In this document: positions 16,850 through 25,971 of the stretch, in pieces
How positions within the stretch are numbered: position 1 is the stretch's first letter
Layout: each line of letters starts with the position of its first letter
DNA from: Microbacterium sp.
GTDB taxonomy: Bacteria > Actinomycetota > Actinomycetes > Actinomycetales > Microbacteriaceae
Reading direction: 5' to 3'
DNA length: 47,472 nucleotides
Assembly: GCA_031277885.1 (NCBI GenBank)
Contig: JAITLM010000048.1
Location: 1-47,472 of the forward strand
Notes under the pieces: model-generated
Databases searched by the model: none
Told to the model about the DNA's origin: nothing
The model's input: only the letters and a program-made list of their open reading frames with translations
Position numbers and translations under genes: made by a program

Positions 16850-16873
16850 ATTACCTACCGTTCGTACAGTAAT
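16850..16873. promoter_or_regulatory. Putative PaaR operator in the paaA/paaI divergent promoter
   Basis: Half-sites ATTACCTACCG and CGTACAGTAAT flank a TT centre. Eighteen of 24 positions agree with the palindrome in front of paaR (24270-24293). A CATAAT -10-like box for paaA on the minus strand overlaps the right edge, so binding would block paaA transcription. In Corynebacterium glutamicum a TetR-type PaaR represses paa genes and is released by phenylacetyl-CoA; the same scheme is inferred here. Confidence 0.65.
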
Positions 16874-16962
16874 TATGGCACACTCGTATCGTTCGCAGAA
16901 GGACGACCTTCGCGAACCGGCACCGCACCCGGATCCGCGCCGCTCAGTTCGAAGGAGAACAG

Positions 16963-17385
16963 ATGACCGACCCCGTCGCCGACCTGCGCCCGATGATGCG
17001 GCGCGATCGCGCCTCCTCCGCCCTCGGCATGCGCGTGGAGGTGGACGAGCCGGGCCGCGCCGTGGTCTCGATGACCGTGCGCGAGGACATGCTGAACGGC
17101 TTCGACATCACGCACGGCGGGCTGGTCTTCGCCCTGGCCGACACGACCTTCGCGATCGTGTGCAACGAGGACGAGAAGGTCACGGTCGCCGCGGGCGCCG
17201 ACATCACGTTCCTGAAGTCCACGCGCGCGGGCCAGGTGCTCACGGCCGCGGGCACGCGCCGCGCGCGCAACGGTCGTACGGGCCTCTACGACATCACCGT
17301 GACCGACGAGACGGGCGACATCGTCGCCGAGTTCCGCGGTCGCTCGATCACCACGAACCGCCCGTTCCCCGAGGAGAACTCATGA
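16963..17385 (+). CDS. paaI: Hydroxyphenylacetyl-CoA thioesterase PaaI
   Basis: A 140-residue hotdog thioesterase of the PaaI clade. The catalytic-region motif NGFDITHGGLVFALADT (residues 46-62) is highly characteristic, followed by AGADITFLKST and the close GRSITTN. It hydrolyses hydroxylated phenylacetyl-CoA or dead-end pathway esters, returning CoA. It is preceded by GAAGGAG, and its stop overlaps the paaK start by four bases, so it is translationally coupled to the ligase. Confidence 0.94.
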   Translation: MTDPVADLRPMMRRDRASSALGMRVEVDEPGRAVVSMTVREDMLNGFDITHGGLVFALADTTFAIVCNEDEKVTVAAGADITFLKSTRAGQVLTAAGTRRARNGRTGLYDITVTDETGDIVAEFRGRSITTNRPFPEENS

Positions 17386-18683
17386 CCGACACCGCCGTCG
17401 GCGCCGCGCACGACGACGCGGCCACCGCACTGACCCCCGACGAGCTGCGCGCCCTGCAGCTCGAGCGCCTGCAGTGGTCGGTGCATCATGCGTACGAGAA
17501 CGTGCCGTTCTACCGCCTCGCGTTCCAGCGGGCCGGGATCCACCCGGACGACATCCGCACCCTCGCCGACGTCGCACGCCTGCCGTTCACGACCAAGGAC
17601 GACCTGCGCGAGTACTACCCGTTCGGAATGTTCGCCGTGCCGATGGCGGATGTGCGCCGCATCCATGCGTCCTCGGGCACGACCGGCCGCCCGACCGTGG
17701 TGGGCTACACGCAGACCGATCTCGACAACTGGGCCGATCTCATCGCGCGCTCGCTGCGCGCGGCCGGAGTGCAGCCCGGCTGGAAGGTGCACAACGCCTA
17801 CGGCTACGGCCTGTTCACGGGCGGCCTGGGCGCGCACGCCGGCATCGAGCGCCTCGGCGCGACCGTGATCCCGATGTCGGGCGGGCAGACCGCCAAGCAG
17901 GTGCAGCTCATCCACGACTTCGAGCCCGACGCGATCATGTGCACCCCGACGTACCTCCTGACGATCGCCGATGCGCTCGAGCAGGCCGGGATCGATCCCC
18001 GATCCACCTCGCTCAAGGTGGGGATCCTCGGCGCGGAGCCGTGGACCAACGAGATGCGCCACCAGATCGAGCAGCGCCTGAACATCGACGCCGTCGACAT
18101 CTACGGGCTCAGCGAGGTCATGGGACCCGGTGTGGCGATGGAGGCCGCGGCCACGAAGGACGGCCCGCACATCTGGGAGGACCACTTCCTGCCAGAGATC
18201 ATCGACCCCGCCACCGGCGAGCCGGTGCCGGACGGCGAGCCGGGCGAACTCGTGTTCACCTCGCTCACGAAGCAGGCGTTCCCGGTGATCCGCTACCGCA
18301 CCAGGGATCTCACCCGACTGCTGCCCGGATCCGCCTACCCGGCGATGCGGCGGATGGAGAAGATCACCGGCCGCGACGACGACATGATCATCCTGCGCGG
18401 CGTGAACCTGTTCCCGACGCAGATCGAGGAGATCGCGCTCGGCATCGAGACGCTCACCCCGCACTTCGTCCTGGAGCTCACCCGGCAGGGCCACCTCGAC
18501 GCGCTGAAGGTGCGGATCGAGCGGCATCCCGACATCGACGCGGCGAGCGCCGTCGCCGCGGCCGAGGTGCTGAAACTGCGGATCAAGACGTCGATCGGGA
18601 CGTCGGTGGACGTGCAGGTCGAGGAGCCGGGATCCCTCCCCCGCAGCGAGGGCAAGTACAAGCGCCTCTACGACCTGCGCTGA
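17382..18683 (+). CDS. paaK: Phenylacetate-CoA ligase
   Basis: A 433-residue adenylate-forming enzyme that starts the pathway by making phenylacetyl-CoA from phenylacetate, ATP and CoA. Motifs are YENVPFYRLAFQRAGI (38-53), FTTKDDLREYYPFGMFAVP, the P-loop HASSGTTGRPTVVGYT near 97, YGLSEVMGPGV near 243, YRTRDLT, and GRDDDMIILRGVNLFP near 330. Length is typical. It is coupled to paaI; the next gene is convergent, across a 94-base palindromic element that starts soon after the stop. Confidence 0.97.
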   Translation: MTDTAVGAAHDDAATALTPDELRALQLERLQWSVHHAYENVPFYRLAFQRAGIHPDDIRTLADVARLPFTTKDDLREYYPFGMFAVPMADVRRIHASSGTTGRPTVVGYTQTDLDNWADLIARSLRAAGVQPGWKVHNAYGYGLFTGGLGAHAGIERLGATVIPMSGGQTAKQVQLIHDFEPDAIMCTPTYLLTIADALEQAGIDPRSTSLKVGILGAEPWTNEMRHQIEQRLNIDAVDIYGLSEVMGPGVAMEAAATKDGPHIWEDHFLPEIIDPATGEPVPDGEPGELVFTSLTKQAFPVIRYRTRDLTRLLPGSAYPAMRRMEKITGRDDDMIILRGVNLFPTQIEEIALGIETLTPHFVLELTRQGHLDALKVRIERHPDIDAASAVAAAEVLKLRIKTSIGTSVDVQVEEPGSLPRSEGKYKRLYDLR

Positions 18684-18694
18684 CCGTCCCAGCC

Positions 18695-18816
18695 GGTCGT
18701 TGAGCGAGCGAACCCCTCCCGCGGTCGTTGAGCGAGCGGAGCGAGACGAAACGCGGTGCCCTCGCGAGAGCGCCGCGTTTCGTCTCGGTCGGCTCCGCCG
18801 CCCTCGCTCAACGACC
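18695..18816. repeat. Palindromic element copy A (94 bp) with an outer partial copy
   Basis: The full copy spans 18723-18816. It begins GGTCGTTGAGCGAG and ends with its inverse CTCGCTCAACGACC, with an inner perfect 15-base pair of arms (CGAGACGAAACGCGG and its inverse). A truncated copy starting GGTCGTTGAGCGAGCGAA lies just outside at 18695-18712. Copy B at 19157-19250 has the same length and only about six differences. The last codons and stop of the GIY-YIG gene lie in copy A and the bases just beyond it. Confidence 0.9.
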
Positions 18817-19113
18817 CCGGGGGCGGGACGCGCGCCGCGAGGCCGCGCTCCAGCCTCGGATCGCGTCCAGACCGCCCTCGATGAAAGCTGCCCGCTTCGC
18901 GTGACTCCAGCCCTGGATCCGCTTCTCCCAGGCGAAGGCCTCGTCGACGCGCTCGAATTCGGCGTGCCACACGAGTGTCACAGGCCGGCGCCTGCGGGTG
19001 TACACGGCGCCTTCGCCCGCCGCGTGCTGCTCCAGTCGACGCTCGAGGTCGTTCGTGCTGCCGGCGTAGAAAGTGCCATCGCTGCACCTCAGGATGTACG
19101 CGTAGCCGGTCAT
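18808..19113 (-). CDS. Small GIY-YIG nuclease flanked by palindromic elements
   Basis: A 101-residue single-domain protein of the UPF0213/YhbQ-like GIY-YIG group. GYAYILRCSDGTFYAGSTND holds the GIY- and YIG-equivalent tyrosines (YAYIL and FYAGST). RRLEQHAAGEGAVYTRRRRP supplies the conserved Arg/His region, and VDEAFAWEKRIQGWSHAKR the Glu and following basic helix. The fold cuts DNA using one metal; the target is unknown. The reading frame ends inside copy A of a 94-bp palindrome, which supplies TGA from GTTGAGC. A TATCTT box six bases before the ATG suggests leaderless expression. It interrupts the paa island between convergent paaK and paaZ. Confidence 0.88.
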   Translation of the reverse strand: MTGYAYILRCSDGTFYAGSTNDLERRLEQHAAGEGAVYTRRRRPVTLVWHAEFERVDEAFAWEKRIQGWSHAKRAAFIEGGLDAIRGWSAASRRASRPRGR

Positions 19114-19156
19114 GCCGTGAAGATAGCCCAACCCTCGGACGTTCTCCCCGCCCCGG

Positions 19157-19290
19157 GGTCGTTGAGCGAGCGAAGCGAGACGAAACGCGGTGCCCTCGTG
19201 AGAGCACCTCGTCTCGTCTCGGTCGGCTCCGCCGTCCTCGCTCAACGACCCCGGGGAAGAATCCGACTGCGCCGTCCTCGCTCAACGACC
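19157..19290. repeat. Palindromic element copy B (94 bp) with an outer partial copy
   Basis: The full copy spans 19157-19250, with end arms extended to a perfect 18-base inverted repeat (19153-19170 and 19237-19254). It is about 94% identical to copy A and in the same orientation. A right-end fragment (GCCGTCCTCGCTCAACGACC) follows at 19271-19290, mirroring the left-end fragment outside copy A. The arrangement partial-full-gene-full-partial is therefore symmetrical around the GIY-YIG gene. Confidence 0.9.
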
Positions 19291-19305
19291 GGGGCGCTGT
19301 GCGGG

Positions 19306-21363
19306 TCAGGCCGGGGCCAGCTCCTTCTCCACGAGCGTGAGGACGTCGTAGGTCGCCACGATCTCGTCGCGCTGATTGTGGATCACGGCGTCCCAGCGCA
19401 CCTCGCCGTACTCGTCGGTCTCGCGCGGGATGATCTGCTTGGCGGTGAGGGTCACCCGGATGGCGTCGCCGGGCTTCACCGGCGTCACGAACCGCAGATT
19501 CTCCAGCCCGTAGTTGGCGAGCACGGGTCCCGGCTCCGGCGAGACGAAGAGCCCGGCCGCCCACGACACGAGCAGGTAGCCATGCGCGACCCTCCCGCCG
19601 AAGAACGGGTTCGCCTCGGCGGCCTCCTCGTCCATGTGCGCGTAGAAGGTGTCGCCTGTGGAGTACGCGAACGCCTCGATGTCCTCGAGCGAGAGCTCCC
19701 GCAGACCGGACTCCACCTGATCTCCGAGGCGCAGCTCCGCGAGCGACTTGCGGAACGGGTGCACGGCACGGTCGGTGCCGGCGCCGGTGTGCCAGACGCC
19801 CGTGATCGCGGTGAGGATCTCCGGGGTGCCCTGGATCGCGGTGCGCTGCATGAAATGCATGACCGCGCGGATCCCGCCGAGCTCCTCGCCACCGCCCGCG
19901 CGCCCGGGGCCTCCGTGCACGAGGTGCGGCACCGGGGATCCGTGCCCGGTCGAGGTCTTCGCGTCGTCGCGGTTCAGGAACAGGACGCGGCCGTTGTACG
20001 CGGCGATGCGCGTGAGCAGCTCGGTCGCGACCTCGGGGTCCTTCGTGGCGACGCTCGTCACCAGGGATCCGCCGCCGCGTCCGACGAGCTCTGCGGCCTC
20101 GGCGACGGTCGAGTATCCGAGCACGCTCGAGACCGGCCCGAAGGCCTCGATCTCGTGCACCGCGGGCGCGGTCGTGTCCGCGAAGCCGACGAGCATCGGC
20201 GCGACGAAGGCGCCCTCCGGCGCGGGCCCGATCGTGCCGTCGGCGCGGACGACCTCCGGGGCATCGACGGAGCCGAGGAGCAGCTCGCCGCCGGCCTCAC
20301 GCAGGGCCGCGACCTGACGCAGCACCTCGTCGCGCTGCGCGGTCGAGACCAGCGGCCCCATCGTGACGGACGCGTCATGCGGGTCGCCGATCACGACGCG
20401 CTCGGCGATCTTCGCCTGCAGCGCCGCGACGAGGGGGTCGACGAGCGGCGCCGGAACGATCGCGCGACGGATCGCGGTGCACTTCTGCCCCGCCTTCGTG
20501 GTGAGCTCGATCATGAGCTGCTTCACGTAGGCGTCGAACTCCGGGGTGTCCGGCGTCGCGTCGGGGCCGAGCACGGAAGCGTTGATCGAGTCGGTCTCGC
20601 TCGTGAAGCGCACGCCGTCGGCGGTCTGCGCGCGCAGCCCCGCCGCGGTCGAGGCGCTGCCGGTGAAGGCGACGAGGTCGCCGAGGCGGAGCAGGTCGAA
20701 GATCCCGGGGAGGGATCCGCTGACCAGTTGCAGGGATCCGTCCGGCAGCAGTCCCGAGTCGACGAGGATCCGCACCCACGCCTCCGCGATGTAGCCGGTC
20801 GGGGTCGCGGGCTTCACGATCGAGGGCACGCCGGCGAGGAACGCCGGGGCGAACTTCTCGAGCGCTCCCCACATCGGGAAGTTGAAGGCGTTGATCTGGA
20901 CGGCGACCCCGGGAAGACGCGTGTAGACATGGCGGCCGAGGAAGGATCCGTCCTTCGAGAGGGGCTCGACGGGGCCGTCCAGGAGGACCTTCGCGTTCGG
21001 CAGCTCGCGGCGCCCCTTGGACGAGTACGTGAAGAGCACGCCGATCCCGCCGTCGACGTCGGCGTAGGAGTCGCGGACCGTGGATCCGCTGCGCTTGGAG
21101 AGCTCGTACAGCTCCTCCTTGTGCTCCGTCAGCACCACGGCCATCTGCTTGAGCAGCATCGCCCGCTGGTGGAACGTCAGCGCGCCGAGGCTCTGCTGGC
21201 CGACGGTGCGCGCGTAGGCGACCGCGCCGGCGAGGTCGATGCCCGTGGAGTCGACCCGGACGATCTCCTCCCCCGTCGATGCGTCTCGCACGACGGTCCC
21301 GCCCTCGGAGGGCGAGGTCCACCAGGCTCCCTGCAGGTAGCTGGGCAGCAGCTCGGTCGTCAT
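19306..21363 (-). CDS. paaZ: Oxepin-CoA hydrolase / 3-oxo-5,6-dehydrosuberyl-CoA semialdehyde dehydrogenase
   Basis: A 685-residue fusion enzyme that opens the oxepin ring and oxidises the resulting aldehyde with NADP. The aldehyde dehydrogenase domain covers roughly residues 1-525, with QINAFNFPMWGALEKFAPA, KPATPTGY and the catalytic cysteine in TTKAGQKCTAIRRA. The C-terminal MaoC hydratase domain has GDTFYAHMDEEAAEANPFF and RVAHGYLLVSWAAGLFV, with the Asp-His pair. Length equals E. coli PaaZ. The ATG overlaps the paaH stop by four bases with GGAG upstream, making it the last gene of paaJ-F-H-Z. Confidence 0.97.
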   Translation of the reverse strand: MTTELLPSYLQGAWWTSPSEGGTVVRDASTGEEIVRVDSTGIDLAGAVAYARTVGQQSLGALTFHQRAMLLKQMAVVLTEHKEELYELSKRSGSTVRDSYADVDGGIGVLFTYSSKGRRELPNAKVLLDGPVEPLSKDGSFLGRHVYTRLPGVAVQINAFNFPMWGALEKFAPAFLAGVPSIVKPATPTGYIAEAWVRILVDSGLLPDGSLQLVSGSLPGIFDLLRLGDLVAFTGSASTAAGLRAQTADGVRFTSETDSINASVLGPDATPDTPEFDAYVKQLMIELTTKAGQKCTAIRRAIVPAPLVDPLVAALQAKIAERVVIGDPHDASVTMGPLVSTAQRDEVLRQVAALREAGGELLLGSVDAPEVVRADGTIGPAPEGAFVAPMLVGFADTTAPAVHEIEAFGPVSSVLGYSTVAEAAELVGRGGGSLVTSVATKDPEVATELLTRIAAYNGRVLFLNRDDAKTSTGHGSPVPHLVHGGPGRAGGGEELGGIRAVMHFMQRTAIQGTPEILTAITGVWHTGAGTDRAVHPFRKSLAELRLGDQVESGLRELSLEDIEAFAYSTGDTFYAHMDEEAAEANPFFGGRVAHGYLLVSWAAGLFVSPEPGPVLANYGLENLRFVTPVKPGDAIRVTLTAKQIIPRETDEYGEVRWDAVIHNQRDEIVATYDVLTLVEKELAPA

Positions 21364-22274
21364 CCTTCGCTCCATTCGTAGAATCCGCGGCCGGTCTTGC
21401 GGCCCAGGTGTCCATCCGCGACCAGGTCGCGCAGCAGCTGCGGCGGCGCGAACCGTGCGCCGAGCTTGGCCTCCAGCTCCTCGGCGATCCCGAGGCGCAC
21501 GTCGAGTCCGACGATGTCGGTCGTGCGCAGCGGACCCGTCGGATGCCGGTAGCCGAGCTCCATCGCCGCATCGATGTCTGCGGCGGTCGCGACGCCCTCC
21601 TCGAGCATCCGGATCGCCTCCAGCGCGATCGCGACGCCGAGCCGGCTGGAGGCGAAGCCCGGCGCGTCGGCGACCACGACCGCGGTCTTGCCGAGCGCCG
21701 CGACCCAGTCCCGAGCGTCGTCGACGAGCTCCTGGTTGGTGGAGGCGCCGACGACGACCTCGACGAGCGCCGAGGCGGGGACCGGGTTGAAGAAGTGCAG
21801 GCCGAGGAAGCGCTCGGGATGTGCGAGCTCCGCGCCGAGGTCGTCGATCGAGATCGAGGACGTGTTCGAGGCGACCGCCGCGTCGCGCGCGACCGCCGCC
21901 TCGATCCGGAGCAGGCTCTCGACCTTGAGCGCCCTGTCCTCGGGCACGGCCTCGACGACCAGCCCGGCGTCCGCGAACACCGCCGCATCCGTGCTCGTCT
22001 CGAGCGCGCCTTCGAGCGCCGCGATCGTGCGGTCGGTGCTGCCGCGTTCGACCGAGCGCTGCAGGCTCGTGCGGATCCGCTCCCCCGCCGCGGCCGCCGC
22101 GACCTCGTCGCGCTCGACGACGACGACCTGGGATCCGGCGAGCAGGAACGCGTGCGCGATGCCGGCGCCCATGCGTCCGCCGCCGAGCACGCCGACGCGT
22201 ACCGGCACGGCGGGCGCCGCCGGCGCCGCGTCTCGTCTCGCCTGCGGCTCGCTCGACGGCCGGGCTGCGCTCAT
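21360..22274 (-). CDS. paaH: 3-hydroxyacyl-CoA dehydrogenase (PaaH)
   Basis: A 304-residue NAD-dependent dehydrogenase of the single-domain-pair type. The Rossmann motif is VGVLGGGRMGAGIAHAF (27-43), with SNTSSISI near 137, the catalytic-histidine region FLGLHFFNPVP near 155, and KTAVVVADAPGF near 195. The C-terminal domain ends LGRKTGRGFYEWSEG. In this pathway it oxidises 3-hydroxyadipyl-CoA to 3-oxoadipyl-CoA. The first 25 residues are a disordered Ala/Arg/Pro tract. Four-base overlaps link it to the genes on both sides. Confidence 0.93.
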   Translation of the reverse strand: MSAARPSSEPQARRDAAPAAPAVPVRVGVLGGGRMGAGIAHAFLLAGSQVVVVERDEVAAAAAGERIRTSLQRSVERGSTDRTIAALEGALETSTDAAVFADAGLVVEAVPEDRALKVESLLRIEAAVARDAAVASNTSSISIDDLGAELAHPERFLGLHFFNPVPASALVEVVVGASTNQELVDDARDWVAALGKTAVVVADAPGFASSRLGVAIALEAIRMLEEGVATAADIDAAMELGYRHPTGPLRTTDIVGLDVRLGIAEELEAKLGARFAPPQLLRDLVADGHLGRKTGRGFYEWSEG

Positions 22275-23025
22275 CGGCGGTTCCTCCGTTCCAGGAAGGC
22301 GGTCATCCGCCGGTGCTTCTCGGTGCTCTCGAACAGCTCCGCCTGCAGCTCGAGCTCGATCTCGGGATGCGCGTCGGCCGGCGCGAGGAGCGCCGTCTTG
22401 GTGTGCCGGGTGGCGAGGGGGTCGTTGGCCGCGATGCGGTCTGCGATCGCATGCGCCGCGGCCAGCAGGTCGTCCGGTTCGTGCAGCGACGAGAGCAGCC
22501 CCCAGTTGAGCGCCTCCGCGGCGCTCAACTGACGTCCGGTGAACAGCAGCTCGGCCGCTCGCGCCTCCCCGACGATCTGCGGCAGGCGCCAGGTCGCCCC
22601 GGCCGCGGCGATGATGCCGAGCCCGGTCTCCGGGTTGCCGATGCGCGTGGCGGGCGTGCCGATGCGGATGTCCGCGGCGTAGGCGAGCTCGGCGCCACCG
22701 CCGAGGGCGTAGCCGTCGATCGCGGCGATCACCGGCATGGGCAGGCGGCGGATGCGGCGGAACGCGGTCGTGTTGATCCCGGCCCGCGCGTCCTGCGCAC
22801 GGCGGTCGCGCAGCTGCGCGATGTCGGCGCCGGAGGCGAAGACCCCGCCGGATCCGATCAGGATCAGGATCCGCGGATCCTCCTCGAGCTCGGCGCACAG
22901 CGCGTGCAGCTCGTCGATCATCGCCTGATCGATCGCGTTGCGGGTCTCCGGCCGGTCCAGAGTCGCGGTGACGCGGTCCTCGGCGCGCTCGATGCGCAGG
23001 CGGCGGGCCGTCGACGCCTCGGCCA

Positions 23026-23026
<1 letters not shown>
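22271..23026 (-). CDS. paaF: Enoyl-CoA hydratase, PaaF type
   Basis: A 251-residue crotonase. Oxyanion-hole motifs are GGVFASGADIAQL (near 59-71) and IDGYALGGGAELAYAAD (near 102-118), and the two catalytic glutamates are expected in GGGAELA and GNPETGLGI. In the pathway it hydrates 2,3-dehydroadipyl-CoA. It lies between thiolase and paaH with overlaps on both ends. The glutamates support a true hydratase, in contrast to the PaaG-like gene at 12141. Confidence 0.9.
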
Positions 23027-24213
<1,187 letters not shown>

Positions 24214-24269
24214 GCTCGTCCTCCCGGGGTCTTCGTCGACGGGGTGCGCGGATCCGGGATCCGAAACTG

Positions 24270-24293
24270 TTTCCCGACCGATCGTTCAGTAAA
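24270..24293. promoter_or_regulatory. Putative PaaR operator in the paaJ/paaR divergent promoter
   Basis: Half-sites TTTCCCGACCG and CGTTCAGTAAA surround an AT centre, with 8 of 11 symmetric positions. Eighteen of 24 positions match the palindrome before paaA. It lies between divergent paaJ and paaR, so it would control the catabolic operon and autoregulate the repressor. Binding is inferred from position and sequence agreement. Confidence 0.65.
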
Positions 24294-24352
24294 AGGATGA
24301 CAGACGGATCCCGGCCGGGCAAGTCCGCCCGGGAGTCCGATGAGGGAGAATG

Positions 24353-25021
24353 ATGCGGATGAGCACCGGATCCGCGCACGCCGGCGAGGCGGCGAGCATC
24401 GCCGAGGAGGCGTCCGCCGACGAGCCGGCGCCCCGTGCGCGCCGCGGCCGCCCGGGCTACGACCGTGCGCAGGTGCTCGAGATCGCGGTGCGCCTCTTCA
24501 ACGAGCAGGGCTACGACGCGACGAGCGTCTCCTCCCTGGCCGCGGAACTCGGCCTGAGCAAGGCGGCGCTGTACCACCACTTCTCCTCGAAGGAGCAGAT
24601 CCTCGAGATCGCGCTCGACGATGCGCTCGGCGGACTCGAGGCGGTGCTCGACGGCGCCCTGGCCGACGAAGGCACGGCCGCCACGCGGCTCGTGACCGTG
24701 ATCGCGGGCGCGGTGCGGGTGCTGACCAGCAGGCTGCCGCAGGTCACGCTGCTGCTGCGCGTGCACGGCAACAGCGAGATCGAGCGCGCCGCCCTGGAGC
24801 GCCGCCGCATCTTCGACCAGCGCGTCGCGCACCTGGTCGGACAGGCGCAGCAGGAGGGGGCGCTGCGGCGCGACATCCGCCCCTCGGTGACGACGAGGCT
24901 CATGTTCGGCATGATCAACTCGATCATCGAGTGGTACCGCCCCGCGCACACCTCGCTCACCCCGGAGGAGCTCGTCGACGACGTCACCCGGGTGATCTTC
25001 GACGGACTCCGCGCGCGCTGA
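24353..25021 (+). CDS. paaR: TetR-family transcriptional regulator, PaaR by context
   Basis: An approximately 222-residue TetR protein. A disordered Ala/Glu-rich N-terminus is followed by RRGRPGYDRAQVLEIAVRLF and the helix-turn-helix SVSSLAAELGLSKAALYHHF (about residues 56-75). The C-terminal ligand domain includes LMFGMINSIIEWYRP, usual for the actinobacterial PaaR/KstR2-like group. It is divergent from paaJ and next to a palindrome repeated before paaA, so it is the likely repressor of both paa blocks, with phenylacetyl-CoA as probable effector. Start choice is uncertain: ATGs at 24350, 24353 and 24359 follow one GAGGGAG site. Confidence 0.85.
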   Translation: MRMSTGSAHAGEAASIAEEASADEPAPRARRGRPGYDRAQVLEIAVRLFNEQGYDATSVSSLAAELGLSKAALYHHFSSKEQILEIALDDALGGLEAVLDGALADEGTAATRLVTVIAGAVRVLTSRLPQVTLLLRVHGNSEIERAALERRRIFDQRVAHLVGQAQQEGALRRDIRPSVTTRLMFGMINSIIEWYRPAHTSLTPEELVDDVTRVIFDGLRAR

Positions 25022-25046
25022 GTAAGACTCGAGGCCGCGGAAAACA

Positions 25047-25080
25047 GATCGCCCCACGCTCTGGCGAGCGCGGGGCGATC
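25047..25080 (-). terminator. Hairpin terminator between convergent paaR and aquaporin
   Basis: A stem with GATCGCCCC/GGGGCGATC outer arms and CGCTC/GAGCG inner arms. On the minus strand it is followed by TGTTTTCC, so it fits a rho-independent terminator for the aquaporin gene. It may also stop paaR transcription from the other side. Confidence 0.75.
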
Positions 25081-25093
25081 CGGGAGAGAGGAC

Positions 25094-25735
25094 TCAGGCA
25101 GCAGCCTTCTTGTCGTTGCTGCTGAGCACGCGGAACAGGATCGCGGCGATCGCGGCGCCGACCAGCGGGGCGACGATGTACAGCCACAGGTTGCTCCAGG
25201 CGAACTGGCCGCTGATGGAGAGGCCGAGCGCGACGGCCGGGTTGAACCCGCCGCCCGAGATGCCGCCGACCGAGACCGCGCCGACGAAGACCGTGCCACC
25301 GATGGCCAGGCCGTAGAAGGAGTTGTTGTCGTTGTCCTTCGAGGTCGCGACGTTCAGCACGACCCAGACGAGGGCGAGCGTGAACAGCGCCTCGACGAGG
25401 AAGGCCGGACCGACCTGGATCTCGGTCGCCTTGTCGGCGTGCGGCCAGACCGCGAAGCTCGCGAGGGCGGCGAGCGCGCCACCGACGAACTGGGCCACGA
25501 TGTACGCGACGAAGTCCGTGACGCCGATGGCGCCGCGGATCAGCGCGCCGAAGGACACGGCGGGGTTGAGGTGGGCGCCGGAGATGTGACCCGCGGCGTA
25601 GACGAGAACGGTCAGCGCGAGGCCGATCGCCAGCGGCGTCAGCGGGCTCTTGCTGTTGATCGCGCCGATGATGCTGAACACGAAGAGGAACGTCGAGATC
25701 GCCTCGGCGAGTGCCTTTCCAGCAGTACCAGTCAT
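25094..25735 (-). CDS. Aquaporin (MIP family) with a non-standard selectivity filter
   Basis: A 213-residue membrane channel with six hydrophobic segments and both NPA boxes: SGAHLNPAVSFG (Asn57) and GGGFNPAVALG (Asn165). It should pass water or small neutral solutes across the cell membrane. In classical aquaporins and GlpF the second NPA is followed by Arg, part of the aromatic/Arg filter; here that residue is Val168, so selectivity may differ (other solutes or gases). The C-terminus is SSNDKKAAA. A hairpin terminator lies just after the stop, and a 235-base upstream region has repeated boxes. Confidence 0.9.
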   Translation of the reverse strand: MTGTAGKALAEAISTFLFVFSIIGAINSKSPLTPLAIGLALTVLVYAAGHISGAHLNPAVSFGALIRGAIGVTDFVAYIVAQFVGGALAALASFAVWPHADKATEIQVGPAFLVEALFTLALVWVVLNVATSKDNDNNSFYGLAIGGTVFVGAVSVGGISGGGFNPAVALGLSISGQFAWSNLWLYIVAPLVGAAIAAILFRVLSSNDKKAAA

Positions 25736-25854
25736 TTCGAATGCCTTTTCTGTCAGGTCGAGGGTGAGGGCGGAATCTCCCGCACGCCGGCCGGCGCACC
25801 CTGGATTGCCGAGCCAGAATACCGGATTCCTGTCAATCGGCTGGGAACCGGAGC

Positions 25855-25945
25855 CATAATCCGGCACATCCAGGAGGGAACTCTTGACCCTCGAGCCGGA
25901 TCATCCTACGATTTCATTATCCGATAGAGCAATTCCATAATTCGG
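25855..25945. promoter_or_regulatory. Three CATAATCCGG-like boxes upstream of the aquaporin and the small divergent gene
   Basis: CATAATCCGG (25855-25864), CATTATCCGA (25915-25924) and CATAATTCGG (25936-25945) lie in the AT-rich divergent region. The last box overlaps an ATTCC/GGAAT dyad (25932-25948). The spacing suggests multiple sites for one regulator. The factor is unknown. Confidence 0.35.
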
Positions 25946-25971
25946 AATATGAAGCGAGAGAAGAGGCGATG

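Noticed and set aside
15942..18683. A very long plus-strand open frame that spans antisense paaA and continues into paaK.
   Set aside because: Only the part from 17382 matches a protein family (PaaK). The rest is antisense to paaA and is kept open by high GC content.
18808..19245. A longer GIY-YIG protein beginning inside the right-hand palindromic element.
   Set aside because: The extra N-terminal residues are translated repeat sequence. The ATG at 19113 follows a TATCTT box at the usual six-base spacing.
18723..19290. Reading the GGTCGTTGAGCGAG elements as a CRISPR array or as insertion-sequence ends.
   Set aside because: There are only two full copies, with a gene between them rather than short spacers. 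No transposase and no clear target-site duplication are visible.
18700..21381. An 893-codon plus-strand open frame opposite paaZ.
   Set aside because: Composition is Arg/Gly/Asp/Glu-rich shadow sequence. The minus strand encodes PaaZ with all catalytic motifs.
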